This document shows positions 1 to 7,900 of a stretch of DNA of 24,217 bases, piece after piece. Location of the stretch: positions 1 to 24,217 of the forward strand of contig DATEQV010000543.1 of NCBI GenBank assembly GCA_035272265.1. The letters run 5' to 3'. The notes beneath the pieces were generated by a model. That model searched no databases. It was not told the origin of the DNA and worked only from the letters and a program-made list of their open reading frames with translations. The translations under genes were made by a program, and so were the position numbers. The first letter of the stretch is position 1, and each line of letters opens with the position of its first letter. This DNA comes from Acidisphaera sp035272265 (lineage in GTDB: Bacteria; Pseudomonadota; Alphaproteobacteria; Acetobacterales; Acetobacteraceae).

Positions 1-470
1 CCCGGCTTCAGCCGCTCCGCCGTCGCCGGATCGACCGCCGCCAGCCGCGCGTGCAGCGCCTGCGGCCCCTCCGCCGCCAGCAGCCCGCGCGCCTCCTCCC
101 GCACCTGTCGCGAAACCTCCGGCAGGTCCGCGATGCCGTCGCGCAGCGCCTGCAAATAGAGCCCGGTGCCGCCGCACAGGATCGGCACCCTGCCGTCCGC
201 GTTCGCCCGCGCCATCGCCGCCAGCGCCGCGCCGCGCCACCACGCCGCGTTCCCCGGCTCGGCCGCCGGCCGCACGCCGTACAACGCGTGCGGCACCGTC
301 GCCTCGTCCTCCGGCGTCGGCCGCGCCGTCAGCACGAGCAGCTCCCGGTAGCACTGCATCGCGTCCGCATTGACGACGGTGCCCCGCACCCGCTGCGCCA
401 GAGCCATCGCCAGCGCCGACTTCCCGCTGCAGGTCGGGCCTGCGACAATCAGCGCGACCGGATCAGCCAC
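1..470 (-). CDS. miaA: tRNA dimethylallyltransferase MiaA (3' part beyond the window)
   Basis: MiaA transfers a dimethylallyl group to N6 of A37 in tRNAs that read codons starting with U. Only the first 156 codons are present; the rest lies left of the window. The reading begins VADPVALIVAGPTCSGKSAL, a P-loop (GPTCSGKS, residues 11-18) at the position usual for MiaA. It is followed by the substrate-binding stretch NADAMQCY, then RPTPED and GGTGLYLQAL, all family features. The start is GTG at 470, chosen because GGAGAG lies about 6 nt upstream; the ATG at 475 is in another frame and soon meets a stop. It diverges from serB with 17 nt between the two start codons. Identity is confident; the GTG start is likely. 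Confidence 0.93.
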   Translation of the reverse strand, partial: MADPVALIVAGPTCSGKSALAMALAQRVRGTVVNADAMQCYRELLVLTARPTPEDEATVPHALYGVRPAAEPGNAAWWRGAALAAMARANADGRVPILCGGTGLYLQALRDGIADLPEVSRQVREEARGLLAAEGPQALHARLAAVDPATAERLKP

Positions 471-487
471 CCCATCTCTCCGAGACA

Positions 488-1363
488 ATGCACGTCCTGA
501 CCCTGATCGCCGCCCGCGAGGCGGCCACGCTCTCGCCCGGCCTGCTCGCCGCCGTGCGCGACGCGGTGGCCGGCGCGCCGCCCGACATCCTATCCCCCGC
601 CGAGGCCGCCGACATCGCGACCGCCGCGCCGCCCGACATGCACGCCGTCCACGCCGCCCTCGCCGGCGCCCCCGTCGACGCCGTCGCCCAGCCTTCCGGT
701 CCCGACCGGCGCAAGCGCCTGCTGCTCGCCGACATGGACAGCACCATCGTCACCTCGGAGACGCTCGACGAGCTCGCCGACTTCGCCGGGCTGAAGGACC
801 GCATCGCCGCCATCACCCGCCGCAGCATGAACGGCGAGCTCGACTTCGCCACCGCCTTGCGCGAGCGCGTCGCGATGCTGCGCGGCCTCGGCCTGGACGC
901 GCTGGAGAAGACCTGGGAGCGCACGCGCCTGACGCCGGGCGCCGCCACCTTGGTCGCCACCATGCGCGCGCACGGCGCGTTCGCCGCCCTGGTCTCCGGC
1001 GGCTTCACCTTCTTCACCGGCCGCGTCGCAACCTTGGTGGGCTTCGACGCGCACCGCGCGAACGTGCTGCTCGACGACGGCGCCGCGCTCACCGGCGCCG
1101 TCGCCGAGCCGATCCTCGACCGCGACACCAAGCAGCGCACCCTGCACGAACTGGCGCAGGCGCACGCGATCCCGCTCTCGGCCACGCTGGCCGTCGGCGA
1201 CGGCGCGAACGATCTCGCCATGCTGCGCGACGCCGGCCTCGGCGTGGCCTTTCACGCCAAGCCGATCGTCGCGGCGGAGGCGCGCGCGAAGATCAACCAC
1301 GCCGACCTGCGCGCCGTGCTGTTCGTGCAAGGCTACCGCGCCGAGGACCTATCGAACGCGTGA
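488..1363 (+). CDS. serB: Phosphoserine phosphatase SerB
   Basis: SerB hydrolyses O-phosphoserine to serine, the last step of serine biosynthesis, in the cytoplasm. The 291-residue product has an N-terminal regulatory-type region (about 1-75) and a HAD-superfamily catalytic domain. Motif I is ADMDST with nucleophile Asp82 and acid Asp84. Motif II is VSGGF, a Lys stands in DTKQRT, and the metal-binding motif is GDGANDLAML. The N-terminus MHVLTLIA fits alphaproteobacterial SerB. No strong ribosome site precedes the ATG, perhaps because the space is shared with the miaA leader on the other strand. The 3' end overlaps the convergent acyltransferase gene by 15 nt. Length is normal. Confidence 0.95.
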   Translation: MHVLTLIAAREAATLSPGLLAAVRDAVAGAPPDILSPAEAADIATAAPPDMHAVHAALAGAPVDAVAQPSGPDRRKRLLLADMDSTIVTSETLDELADFAGLKDRIAAITRRSMNGELDFATALRERVAMLRGLGLDALEKTWERTRLTPGAATLVATMRAHGAFAALVSGGFTFFTGRVATLVGFDAHRANVLLDDGAALTGAVAEPILDRDTKQRTLHELAQAHAIPLSATLAVGDGANDLAMLRDAGLGVAFHAKPIVAAEARAKINHADLRAVLFVQGYRAEDLSNA

Positions 1364-2437
1364 CGCCGCGTCCGGCTGCGCCACGCCGGACAGCCGCACT
1401 CGCGCCAGCGCCCGCGGCAAGCGTCTCAGCAATCCCTGCACCGGCTGATCCACCCCGTACGCCAGCATCGCCGCGGCGAACAGCGACACCGCGACCAGCA
1501 CCACGAAGCACCCGAACGCCCCGATGCGCGCTGCCGCTCCCGACCGCGCCAGGTACGACGCGAGCGTCTCGATCGTCAGCCAGTGGCTCAGATACAGCGG
1601 ATACGACACCACCCCCGCCGCCTTGGCCACCGCCCGTGCGCGCACGCTCAACGCGAACACCGACCGGTCCAGCGCCGCGAGGCCGAGAATGATGCAGCCG
1701 AAACCGACCCCATACAGCACGTACGCGTAAGTGGGACCGTCGACCCGCCCCCAATCGTCGAACGCCAACCGTCCGGCGACGATCGCTGTGCCGAGCAGGC
1801 ACAGCGTTACGCCCGCCGGCCGCCCTGCCCTGATCCTGGGCAACACGACCCCGGCCAGCATCCCGGCGAAGAACAGATACGTGTACGCATTCAGCCCGCG
1901 CCACGTGACCACGCCCCAGATCCCGGCAGGCCAGCCGATCGGCCACGGGTTGTTCAGCAGGATCACCGCAACCACCCAGGAAGCGAGCGCCCATCGCCCG
2001 ATCCGCGGCAGCAGGCACACCGCGAACAGCAGGTAGAAGCAGACCTCCTGCTGCAGCGTCCAGGCGGGGATCAGCAGGTAGTCCAGCCGGATCGGCAGCA
2101 GGCTTGCCCACGCGACCAGGTCGCGCCAGCTGCCGGGGCCGTACAGCCACGCGGCATAGGCGAGCATCAGCCAGAAGAACGGATAGATCCGGCAGAACGG
2201 CCGCCACAGGAACCGGCCCACGTCCCGCGTCCGCCCGATCCCGCTCGGATGCGAGACGATCATGACGAACCCGCTGAGGACGAAAAAGAAGCTCACGCCG
2301 ATGGAGCCGTAGATCGACAAGCCGCGCCAGTTGCCGAAATGCAGCGTGTCGGTGTTGGTGAGGTGGTCGATGGCGTGGGCGAGCAGGACCCAGGCGGCGG
2401 CGACACCGCGCATGGCCTCCAGTCTCCACAGCTTCAT
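1349..2437 (-). CDS. Acyltransferase 3 family membrane protein
   Basis: A 362-residue integral membrane protein of the acyltransferase-3 family, whose members move acetyl or other acyl groups onto exported sugars and surface polysaccharides. It shows the N-terminal signature (RLEAMRGVAAAWVLLAH, with the expected Arg and the conserved His near residue 20), the stretch SIGVSFFFVLSGFVM, and about ten hydrophobic helices to the end. The frame stays open far upstream (to 3232), but the start at 2437 is chosen because the membrane protein begins there (MKLWRLEAM) and GGAG sits 7-10 nt before it. The sequence between has no membrane character. Its substrate cannot be told from the neighbours. It starts the accessory block next to serB. 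Confidence 0.9.
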   Translation of the reverse strand: MKLWRLEAMRGVAAAWVLLAHAIDHLTNTDTLHFGNWRGLSIYGSIGVSFFFVLSGFVMIVSHPSGIGRTRDVGRFLWRPFCRIYPFFWLMLAYAAWLYGPGSWRDLVAWASLLPIRLDYLLIPAWTLQQEVCFYLLFAVCLLPRIGRWALASWVVAVILLNNPWPIGWPAGIWGVVTWRGLNAYTYLFFAGMLAGVVLPRIRAGRPAGVTLCLLGTAIVAGRLAFDDWGRVDGPTYAYVLYGVGFGCIILGLAALDRSVFALSVRARAVAKAAGVVSYPLYLSHWLTIETLASYLARSGAAARIGAFGCFVVLVAVSLFAAAMLAYGVDQPVQGLLRRLPRALARVRLSGVAQPDAASRVR

Positions 2438-2624
2438 CGGGGGATCTCCGGGCCCTGTGCCTGACCAGCGCGACGCGGGTGCCGAGGTCAGCCTATCCGG
2501 GCCAGCGCCCGTCCAGCAAGCAAGGCGCCTTTCTGTCGGCACGGAGTGCGGGTAGCATCCGATGCGAGAACGGTCTGGTGTCATCCAGCCGCCGTCACAA
2601 TCCGAACACGGGAGGGAAACGGAC

Positions 2625-3047
2625 GTGCAACGCGGGACACTCCTCTTCGGGCTGCTGTCGGTGCTCTGGTGCGCGAGCGCCTCTCCGGCGGCAGGGGACA
2701 GCCGCTTCGACGGCACGTGGAACGTGACCCTCGCCTGCCCCGAAGCCTCGGACGGCACCCTTCCGTTTACCTGGGTATTCACCGCCGACGTGAAGGACGG
2801 CGTGCTCCACGGCGAGCGGGGACGCGCGGGCGAGCCGGCCTCGATGTCGCTGGACGGTCCAATCCAACCCGACGGAACTGCCAATCTACACGCGCACGGC
2901 CTGACCGGCGACCAAAACCACGCCATCCACCACGTTCGGCCGAGCACCCAATTCGAACACCCCGTGACCGCCCGGTTCGACGCCGCGCGAGGCACCGGCC
3001 ATTGGCAGGCGATTCGCATCTGCAACTTCACCTTCAGCAGGCAGTAG
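2625..3047 (+). CDS. Small secreted protein of unknown function
   Basis: A 140-residue product with a clear signal peptide: a short basic start (VQRG), a hydrophobic core TLLFGLLSVLWCASA, and a likely cleavage near SPAAG-DS around residue 22. The mature part begins FDGTWNVTLACPEA and looks like a small beta-rich periplasmic or extracellular domain; it has two Cys (in TLACP and IRICNF) that could pair. The frame could start at 2562, but GTG 2625 follows GGGAGGG by about 8 nt and puts the signal peptide at the very N-terminus. I do not recognise the family. A strong stem-loop follows the stop codon. It reads away from the acyltransferase gene across a 187-bp divergent region. Confidence 0.72.
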   Translation: MQRGTLLFGLLSVLWCASASPAAGDSRFDGTWNVTLACPEASDGTLPFTWVFTADVKDGVLHGERGRAGEPASMSLDGPIQPDGTANLHAHGLTGDQNHAIHHVRPSTQFEHPVTARFDAARGTGHWQAIRICNFTFSRQ

Positions 3048-3064
3048 CGACCGGCGAGCGCCAG

Positions 3065-3097
3065 TGCGCGATGCGCAGCGGCGCCGCGCATCGCGCA
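3065..3097 (+). terminator. Perfect 12-bp stem-loop after the secreted-protein gene
   Basis: TGCGCGATGCGC (3065-3076) and its exact reverse complement (3086-3097) enclose a 9-nt loop. It lies 18 nt after the stop of the secreted-protein gene. No T-run follows, so it could be a factor-dependent terminator, an mRNA 3' stabiliser or a REP-like palindrome rather than a classical intrinsic terminator. Confidence 0.5.
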
Positions 3098-3206
3098 CGA
3101 GATTGTGCTCACGTCGACAAAGATATCCGTGAGACCATCGACCGCAGCGAGCGGGGAACCGTTTGCGCGCATCGCCGCCGCCGGCTTCGCCAATCCGCAT
3201 CGCCGG

Positions 3207-3221
3207 CGATACGTCGTATCG
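3207..3221. promoter_or_regulatory. Small dyad, possible operator upstream of the hydrolase gene
   Basis: CGATAC-GTC-GTATCG is a perfect 6-bp inverted repeat with a 3-nt centre, 49 nt before the hydrolase start codon and inside a 223-bp non-coding stretch. Position and symmetry suit a repressor or activator site, but no regulator gene is adjacent and no -10/-35 pair is convincing here. Confidence 0.25.
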
Positions 3222-3270
3222 TTCAACAACACCAGCGCTCGGGCGTGAAACAGCGAGGAGGAGCAATCGC

Positions 3271-4095
3271 ATGCCGACGATCACCACGAAAGATGGTACC
3301 GAGATCTTCTACAAGGACTGGGGTTCGGGGCAGCCCATCGTCTTCAGCCATGGCTGGCCGCTGTCGGCCGATGACTGGGATGCGCAGATGCTGTTCTTCC
3401 AGAGCCACGGCTTCCGCGTCATCGCGCATGACCGGCGCGGCCACGGCCGCTCGAGCCAGGTCGGGGACGGCCACGACATGGACCACTACGCCGACGACCT
3501 TGCGGCGCTGACCGCGCATCTCAACCTCAGGAACGCCGTGCATGTCGGCCACTCCACCGGCGGCGGCGAAGTCGTGCATTACATCGCCCGCCATGGCGAC
3601 AGCCGCGTGGCGAAAACGGCCATCCTCAGCGCCGTGCCCCCGCTGATGGTGAAGACGGCGGCCAATCCGGGCGGGCTGCCCAAGGAAGTGTTCGACGGCC
3701 TTCAGGCGCAGCTCGCCGCCAACCGCGCGCAATTCTACTACGACCTGCCGGCCGGACCGTTCTACGGCTACAACCGGCCCGGCGCGAAACCGTCGCAGGC
3801 CACGATCTGGAACTGGTGGCGCCAGGGCATGATGGGCGGCGCCCGCGCCCACTACGACGGCATCGTCGCGTTCTCCCAGACCGACTTCACCGAGGACCTG
3901 AAGAAGATCACGGTGCCGGTGCTGGTGATGCACGGCGACGACGACCAGATCGTGCCCTATGCGGACTCCGCGCCGCTGTCGGCGAAGCTGCTGAAGAACG
4001 GCACCCTGAAAACCTACAAGGGCTTTCCGCACGGCATGCCGACCACCGAGGCCGCGACCATCAACGCCGACCTGCTGGCTTTCATCCGAGGTTAG
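3271..4095 (+). CDS. Alpha/beta hydrolase, non-haem chloroperoxidase-like
   Basis: A 274-residue soluble alpha/beta-hydrolase-fold enzyme closest in pattern to the cofactor-free bacterial chloroperoxidase/esterase group. Visible elements are the oxyanion strand FSHGWPLSADDW, DRRGHGRSS, the nucleophile elbow GHSTGGG with Ser95, the acid in HGDDDQIVP (Asp225 most likely) and His254 in GFPHGMP. This group has esterase activity and, with acetate and peroxide, perhydrolase activity; the natural substrate is unknown. The frame is open upstream to 3163, but ATG 3271 has GAGGAGGAG about 6 nt before it and starts with the family-typical MPTITTKDGTEIFYKDWG. It has no signal peptide. It appears to be transcribed alone: 223 bp without a gene lie before it and stem-loops follow it. 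Confidence 0.93.
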   Translation: MPTITTKDGTEIFYKDWGSGQPIVFSHGWPLSADDWDAQMLFFQSHGFRVIAHDRRGHGRSSQVGDGHDMDHYADDLAALTAHLNLRNAVHVGHSTGGGEVVHYIARHGDSRVAKTAILSAVPPLMVKTAANPGGLPKEVFDGLQAQLAANRAQFYYDLPAGPFYGYNRPGAKPSQATIWNWWRQGMMGGARAHYDGIVAFSQTDFTEDLKKITVPVLVMHGDDDQIVPYADSAPLSAKLLKNGTLKTYKGFPHGMPTTEAATINADLLAFIRG

Positions 4096-4106
4096 CGTCC
4101 CGCTCC

Positions 4107-4168
4107 GACTCCGACGTTCAACGAACGTCCGAGTCACGCCGTGGTCATGCCGTGCGCACGCACGGCAT
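4107..4168 (+). terminator. Two consecutive stem-loops after the hydrolase gene
   Basis: The first, 4107-4135, pairs GACTCCGACGTTC with GAACGTCCGAGTC across a 3-nt loop, with 13 positions and one C-C mismatch. The second, 4147-4168, pairs ATGCCGTGC with GCACGGCAT across GCAC, 9 bp and perfect. Neither has a T-run, so termination is inferred from position (12 nt past the stop) and strength only. Confidence 0.5.
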
Positions 4169-4196
4169 CATGCGGTCCAGGCCGATCACATTGCGC

Positions 4197-4245
4197 TTGC
4201 CACAGAAAACCCGGCTTGCTAGTTACGGTATCGGATAATTCCGAT
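4197..4245 (+). promoter_or_regulatory. Possible promoter with overlapping dyad before the solenoid membrane-protein gene
   Basis: TTGCCA (4197-4202) and TAGTTA (4220-4225) stand 17 nt apart as a weak -35/-10 pair. Just downstream, at 4230-4245, ATCGGA-TAAT-TCCGAT is a perfect dyad that would cover the predicted transcription start, the place of a repressor site. This stretch is also clearly more AT-rich than its surroundings. It is pattern-based only. Confidence 0.3.
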
Positions 4246-4259
4246 CAACAGGTGCCGTC

Positions 4260-7200
4260 GTGGACCAGGACGCCGCTGCCGCGACCGTCGCCGCCACCAC
4301 CACCGCCGCCGACGATGCTGCCCGGATCACGCGTGATCGCAGCAGCCTTCAGCAGTTCCGCACGGCATCGACCGCGAGCGGTCTCCTGCCGGCGGAAGAC
4401 CGCCTGCTCATCGCGGCGGTCTCCGGTCAGGACTGCGTATTGGGCAACGGATCACGCCCGCAGGCACCGGACGAGTCGCTGCGCGTGCGGGCATCGTTTC
4501 TGCGCTTCCTGGCGCTGGGCGGCGACGACGCCGTGCGGGTCCACGAACGGGGGATCGTACTCGTCGGCGCCTATGTCGAGGGCAAGCTGTTCCTGGCGGG
4601 TGCCCACTGCACGATGGCGCTGCAGTTCAAGAAATGTTTCTTTGACGACACGCTCGCGCTGGAATACGCGCACCTTCTGATGATCCTGCTCGATGGTTCG
4701 CGGGTGGCGGGCATCAGCGGCGATCTCGTGCAGGTCGATGGCCACGTCCTGCTCCAGAACGGCTTCCTCGCGACCGGGCCGGTGCGCTTCTATGGCGGCC
4801 GCATCGAGGGTGATCTCGATTGCCGCGGCGCCACGCTCCAAATCGACCAGCCGGTCCCCGGCGCAGGCCCGGCCGGCGCCCTGATATGCACGAACACCAC
4901 GATCCGCGGCGACCTGAACCTTTCCAAGAGCGGCGAGCATGGTTTCCATGCAAAAGGGCAGGTCAGGCTGGTCAACGCCAAAATCGGCGGGCGTCTGGAC
5001 GCGGACGGCGCCCGCCTCGACTGCAAAGACAATGCGGCGCTGCTGGCAAATGCCGCGACGATCGGTGGTGCCGTGTCGCTGCAGGATGTGCGGATCACGG
5101 GACGGCTGGAGTTCCGGCAGGCGACGATCGGCGGCGCTCTGACGTTGACGACCACGGAGCGGGAAGACCCGGTCTCATTCGAACCGGCTGACATGACCGG
5201 CCCGGACGTATGGCAAGGCATCGGCTTCGACGACTTTCAACAGGCCGCGGCCGCGGGAAAAATCGCCGTCTCGCGCCGCGCGATCCACCCGCCGGCGCCC
5301 GCCGCTTCTCCCGAAGCCGGGTTCACCGGCCTGGTTGCGCCGGGTCTCACCGTCAAGGCGTCGGTCAGGTTGAAGGGCGTCTTTGCCGGTCCGGTCAACT
5401 TGGACCGTGCGCACATCGGCGGCGATCTGGACTGCCGCGGCTGCCTCATCGACGGCGGCCAATGGAATGCGTTGAGCTGCGGCGATGCCGACATCACCGG
5501 AACGGTATTGCTCCAGCCGCTGCCCGGCATGCTGCGGAACGGCCACTATATCGCGTCCGACCTCTTCGAGGCTCGCGGCGGCGTGAACCTGTCGGGCACC
5601 AAGATCGGCGGAAACCTGGTTTGCGCAGGCGGCTCGTTCGTGGGTGGTGCTCCTGGCGGGGCGCTGCACTGTTCGAACTGCCGGATCGGCGGGGACGCAA
5701 ACTTGGCCGCGGCATGGCTTGACACGCCGTGGGATCGCGATCCGGCGGGGCTGCCCGAATGGCTCGCCGAAGCAGCGCCCAACAGCCTCGCCGCCGCGTT
5801 CATGGGCCCGGTCTACTTCTATGCGTCCACGATCGGCGGAAACCTCGATTGCTCGGGCAGCTTCTTCCATGCCCCGGGCACGGCGGCGCTGGACTGCAGG
5901 ACCGCCGACGTCGGCGGCTCGGTCTTCCTTGGACGAACCGTGCAGAAACTGGACGGCACCGGTCGAACCTTCGTGCAACTCTCCGACGCCTTCAGATCGA
6001 CCGGTGAAGTCTCTCTTGCCTTCGCCACGATTGGTCTGAGGCTGGAATGTCCCGGCGGACGATTCGAGAACGCCGACGGATCGGCGCTCGACGTCTCCAC
6101 GGCCCAGATCAAGGGCGGCGTCGGTCTCGGATGCTGGTTCATGGACGCCTACGGCCTCGCCTTCCGCTTCGTAAGCCAGGGCGTGGTCGCCGTGTCGGAG
6201 GCGAAGATCACCGGCGACCTCGATTGCAGCGGCGGCCGGTTCGTCAACGCAGGCCAGCTCGCGCTTGTCGCATCCAACGTGCAGGTCAGCGGGAACGCGA
6301 ATTTCCAGCAGGTGGCCCAGAATGGTCGTTTCGGACCCCGCTGCGAGACCAGCGGTAGGATCGATCTGATTGCCGCACATATCTGCGGTTATCTGCAGTT
6401 CATCGGTGGCAGCTTCGCGAACCCTGGCGGCACCGCGCTGGGCTGCAGCGGCATCAAGGTCGAGGGCGCTGTCTTCCTGTCCAGGCTGCCCCTGCAGGAC
6501 GCAGCATCGGCAGGTTCTCCGGCGCCTTCATTGCAGTGGCTCGTACCCGCAGGTCAGCCCGCGCCATTCCAATCGGACGGGATCGTCGACTTCAAATACG
6601 CGCAGACCGCCTATCCATTGCTTTGCCAGGGAGGGCACTTCAGGAACCGGGGTGCCGACAAGACGACGCGAACCCAGGCGGAGCTGGCGCTGGATCTCAG
6701 AGGCGCACGGATCGGCTCGCTGGAGTTCGGGATCGCTCTGCCTGGGACGTCGCCCGCCATCATGGAGGGCTCGTGCAACCTGGCGGGCGCGCACGCGGTC
6801 CAGTTCATCGATACGGGGTTCGCAGGCAACGCGAGCGTCTTCCCCGAAAAAGTCCCGTCGGACGACGAACCGGGCAAGCAGCTTGATTGCGTCTTGACCC
6901 TCGACGGCTTCACCTACGAGCGTTTCGGCTGGGAGTCGCCGACCACAGCTCAGGTCCGGAAGGCGTGGCTGAGTCGCCAGCCCTTGGCGCATCTCAGCGA
7001 GAAGACATTCCGCCCACAGCCGTTCGACCAGTTGGCGCGCGTGCTCCGCGCGATGGGGCAGGAGGACGAGGCGACGGCGATCGCCGTCTACAAGGAGCAG
7101 CGCAAGACCGACCTCTTGCCGCTGCGCGGACGCATCGTCGCGGTTCTGCTCGTCGTCGTGATGTTCGGCGCGGCGCTGGTCGCGCGGGACGTCATCGACA

Positions 7201-7724
7201 CGACGTTCCTCTCCCGGGGCATCGCGGCCCTGCTCGGCTGGGCGATCGCGCTGGCGTGCCTGTCCGTCCTCTATTTCATGGGCGGACTGGCGTGGCTTGG
7301 CCGAACCTCGCTGAGACTGCTTGCCGACTACGGCTACAAGCCGAGCCGCATCCTGTTCATCGCACTGGTTTTTGGCTTCGGCGTCGGCCTGGTCCTCGGG
7401 CAGGCGGCCGAACAGGGCGTGGTCGTTCCCCAGCCGACGAGGGGGGAGCAGCTGCCCAAAGGTTGCGGCCCGGACTGGACCGCATGCGACGCGCGGCCAT
7501 TCACGCCGATCGTCTACTCGTTCGATACGATGCTGCCGCTCAAGCTCGGTGTGGCGGACAAGTGGTCCGTCGACCCCCGGCCGTTCCAGTTCGACATCGT
7601 CGGATGGCACGCGACCTGGCCGCCATGGGCGCTCCAGTGGCTGCTCTGGCTGGAGATCGTCTTCGGCTGGGTCGCGAGCGGCATCGTCCTGGCGCTGGTC
7701 TCGGGCATGCTCAAGAAGGATTGA
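4260..7724 (+). CDS. Large repeat (beta-solenoid-like) protein with four C-terminal membrane helices
   Basis: The 1154-residue product has two parts. Residues about 90-850 carry some 18 imperfect repeats around a core like I-G-G-D/N-L-D-C-x-G (for example IEGDLDCRG, IGGDLDCRG, IGGNLDCSG, ITGDLDCSG), spaced roughly 20-45 residues. This pattern suggests a right-handed beta-helix akin to pentapeptide or bactofilin-like solenoids. A helical linker follows (PQPFDQLARVLRAMGQEDEA), then four hydrophobic segments between about residue 960 and the end. A Cys-containing loop (GCGPDWTACDARP) and YSFDTMLPLKLG lie between the third and fourth segments. Proteins with this linker and tail are often labelled membrane-associated oxidoreductase, but I see no redox motif. 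The start is GTG at 4260 with only a weak ribosome site (AGGTG). No signal peptide is visible, so the solenoid is probably cytoplasmic, anchored by the C-terminus. Confidence 0.85.
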   Translation: MDQDAAAATVAATTTAADDAARITRDRSSLQQFRTASTASGLLPAEDRLLIAAVSGQDCVLGNGSRPQAPDESLRVRASFLRFLALGGDDAVRVHERGIVLVGAYVEGKLFLAGAHCTMALQFKKCFFDDTLALEYAHLLMILLDGSRVAGISGDLVQVDGHVLLQNGFLATGPVRFYGGRIEGDLDCRGATLQIDQPVPGAGPAGALICTNTTIRGDLNLSKSGEHGFHAKGQVRLVNAKIGGRLDADGARLDCKDNAALLANAATIGGAVSLQDVRITGRLEFRQATIGGALTLTTTEREDPVSFEPADMTGPDVWQGIGFDDFQQAAAAGKIAVSRRAIHPPAPAASPEAGFTGLVAPGLTVKASVRLKGVFAGPVNLDRAHIGGDLDCRGCLIDGGQWNALSCGDADITGTVLLQPLPGMLRNGHYIASDLFEARGGVNLSGTKIGGNLVCAGGSFVGGAPGGALHCSNCRIGGDANLAAAWLDTPWDRDPAGLPEWLAEAAPNSLAAAFMGPVYFYASTIGGNLDCSGSFFHAPGTAALDCRTADVGGSVFLGRTVQKLDGTGRTFVQLSDAFRSTGEVSLAFATIGLRLECPGGRFENADGSALDVSTAQIKGGVGLGCWFMDAYGLAFRFVSQGVVAVSEAKITGDLDCSGGRFVNAGQLALVASNVQVSGNANFQQVAQNGRFGPRCETSGRIDLIAAHICGYLQFIGGSFANPGGTALGCSGIKVEGAVFLSRLPLQDAASAGSPAPSLQWLVPAGQPAPFQSDGIVDFKYAQTAYPLLCQGGHFRNRGADKTTRTQAELALDLRGARIGSLEFGIALPGTSPAIMEGSCNLAGAHAVQFIDTGFAGNASVFPEKVPSDDEPGKQLDCVLTLDGFTYERFGWESPTTAQVRKAWLSRQPLAHLSEKTFRPQPFDQLARVLRAMGQEDEATAIAVYKEQRKTDLLPLRGRIVAVLLVVVMFGAALVARDVIDTTFLSRGIAALLGWAIALACLSVLYFMGGLAWLGRTSLRLLADYGYKPSRILFIALVFGFGVGLVLGQAAEQGVVVPQPTRGEQLPKGCGPDWTACDARPFTPIVYSFDTMLPLKLGVADKWSVDPRPFQFDIVGWHATWPPWALQWLLWLEIVFGWVASGIVLALVSGMLKKD

Positions 7725-7823
7725 CGCGCAAAGACTGACGCCCGCAGTCCTGCACCTCGCGCGCGGCGACCGCGTCGGCTTCCGAGGCCTGAAACCCCGT
7801 TCACGGCGCGCCGCCCCGCCCTA

Positions 7824-7848
7824 AGAAAAAAGGCCTTGCCAAGGCCTT
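7824..7848 (-). terminator. Intrinsic terminator for leftward transcription
   Basis: AAGGCCTT-GCC-AAGGCCTT (7830-7848) forms a perfect 8-bp hairpin. Read on the minus strand it is followed directly by a run of T (complement of the A-run at 7826-7831, then CTTA). That makes it a classical rho-independent terminator for leftward transcripts, though the nearest supported minus-strand gene, degP, ends 1.1 kb to the right. For the rightward solenoid-protein gene it offers only a hairpin without T-run, about 105 nt past the stop. Confidence 0.7.
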
Positions 7849-7900
7849 CGATCCTAGGCTATCAGCCGCCCAGCAACCTCGGAAAGGGAGGGACGACGCC

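Noticed and set aside
2438..3232. Upstream extension of the acyltransferase frame
   Set aside because: No membrane character, and it crosses the secreted-protein gene on the other strand; the ribosome site and family N-terminus are at 2437.
3048..3270. A small gene in the gap before the hydrolase
   Set aside because: Open frames on both strands lack a ribosome site and coding composition; only a stem-loop and a dyad are supported.
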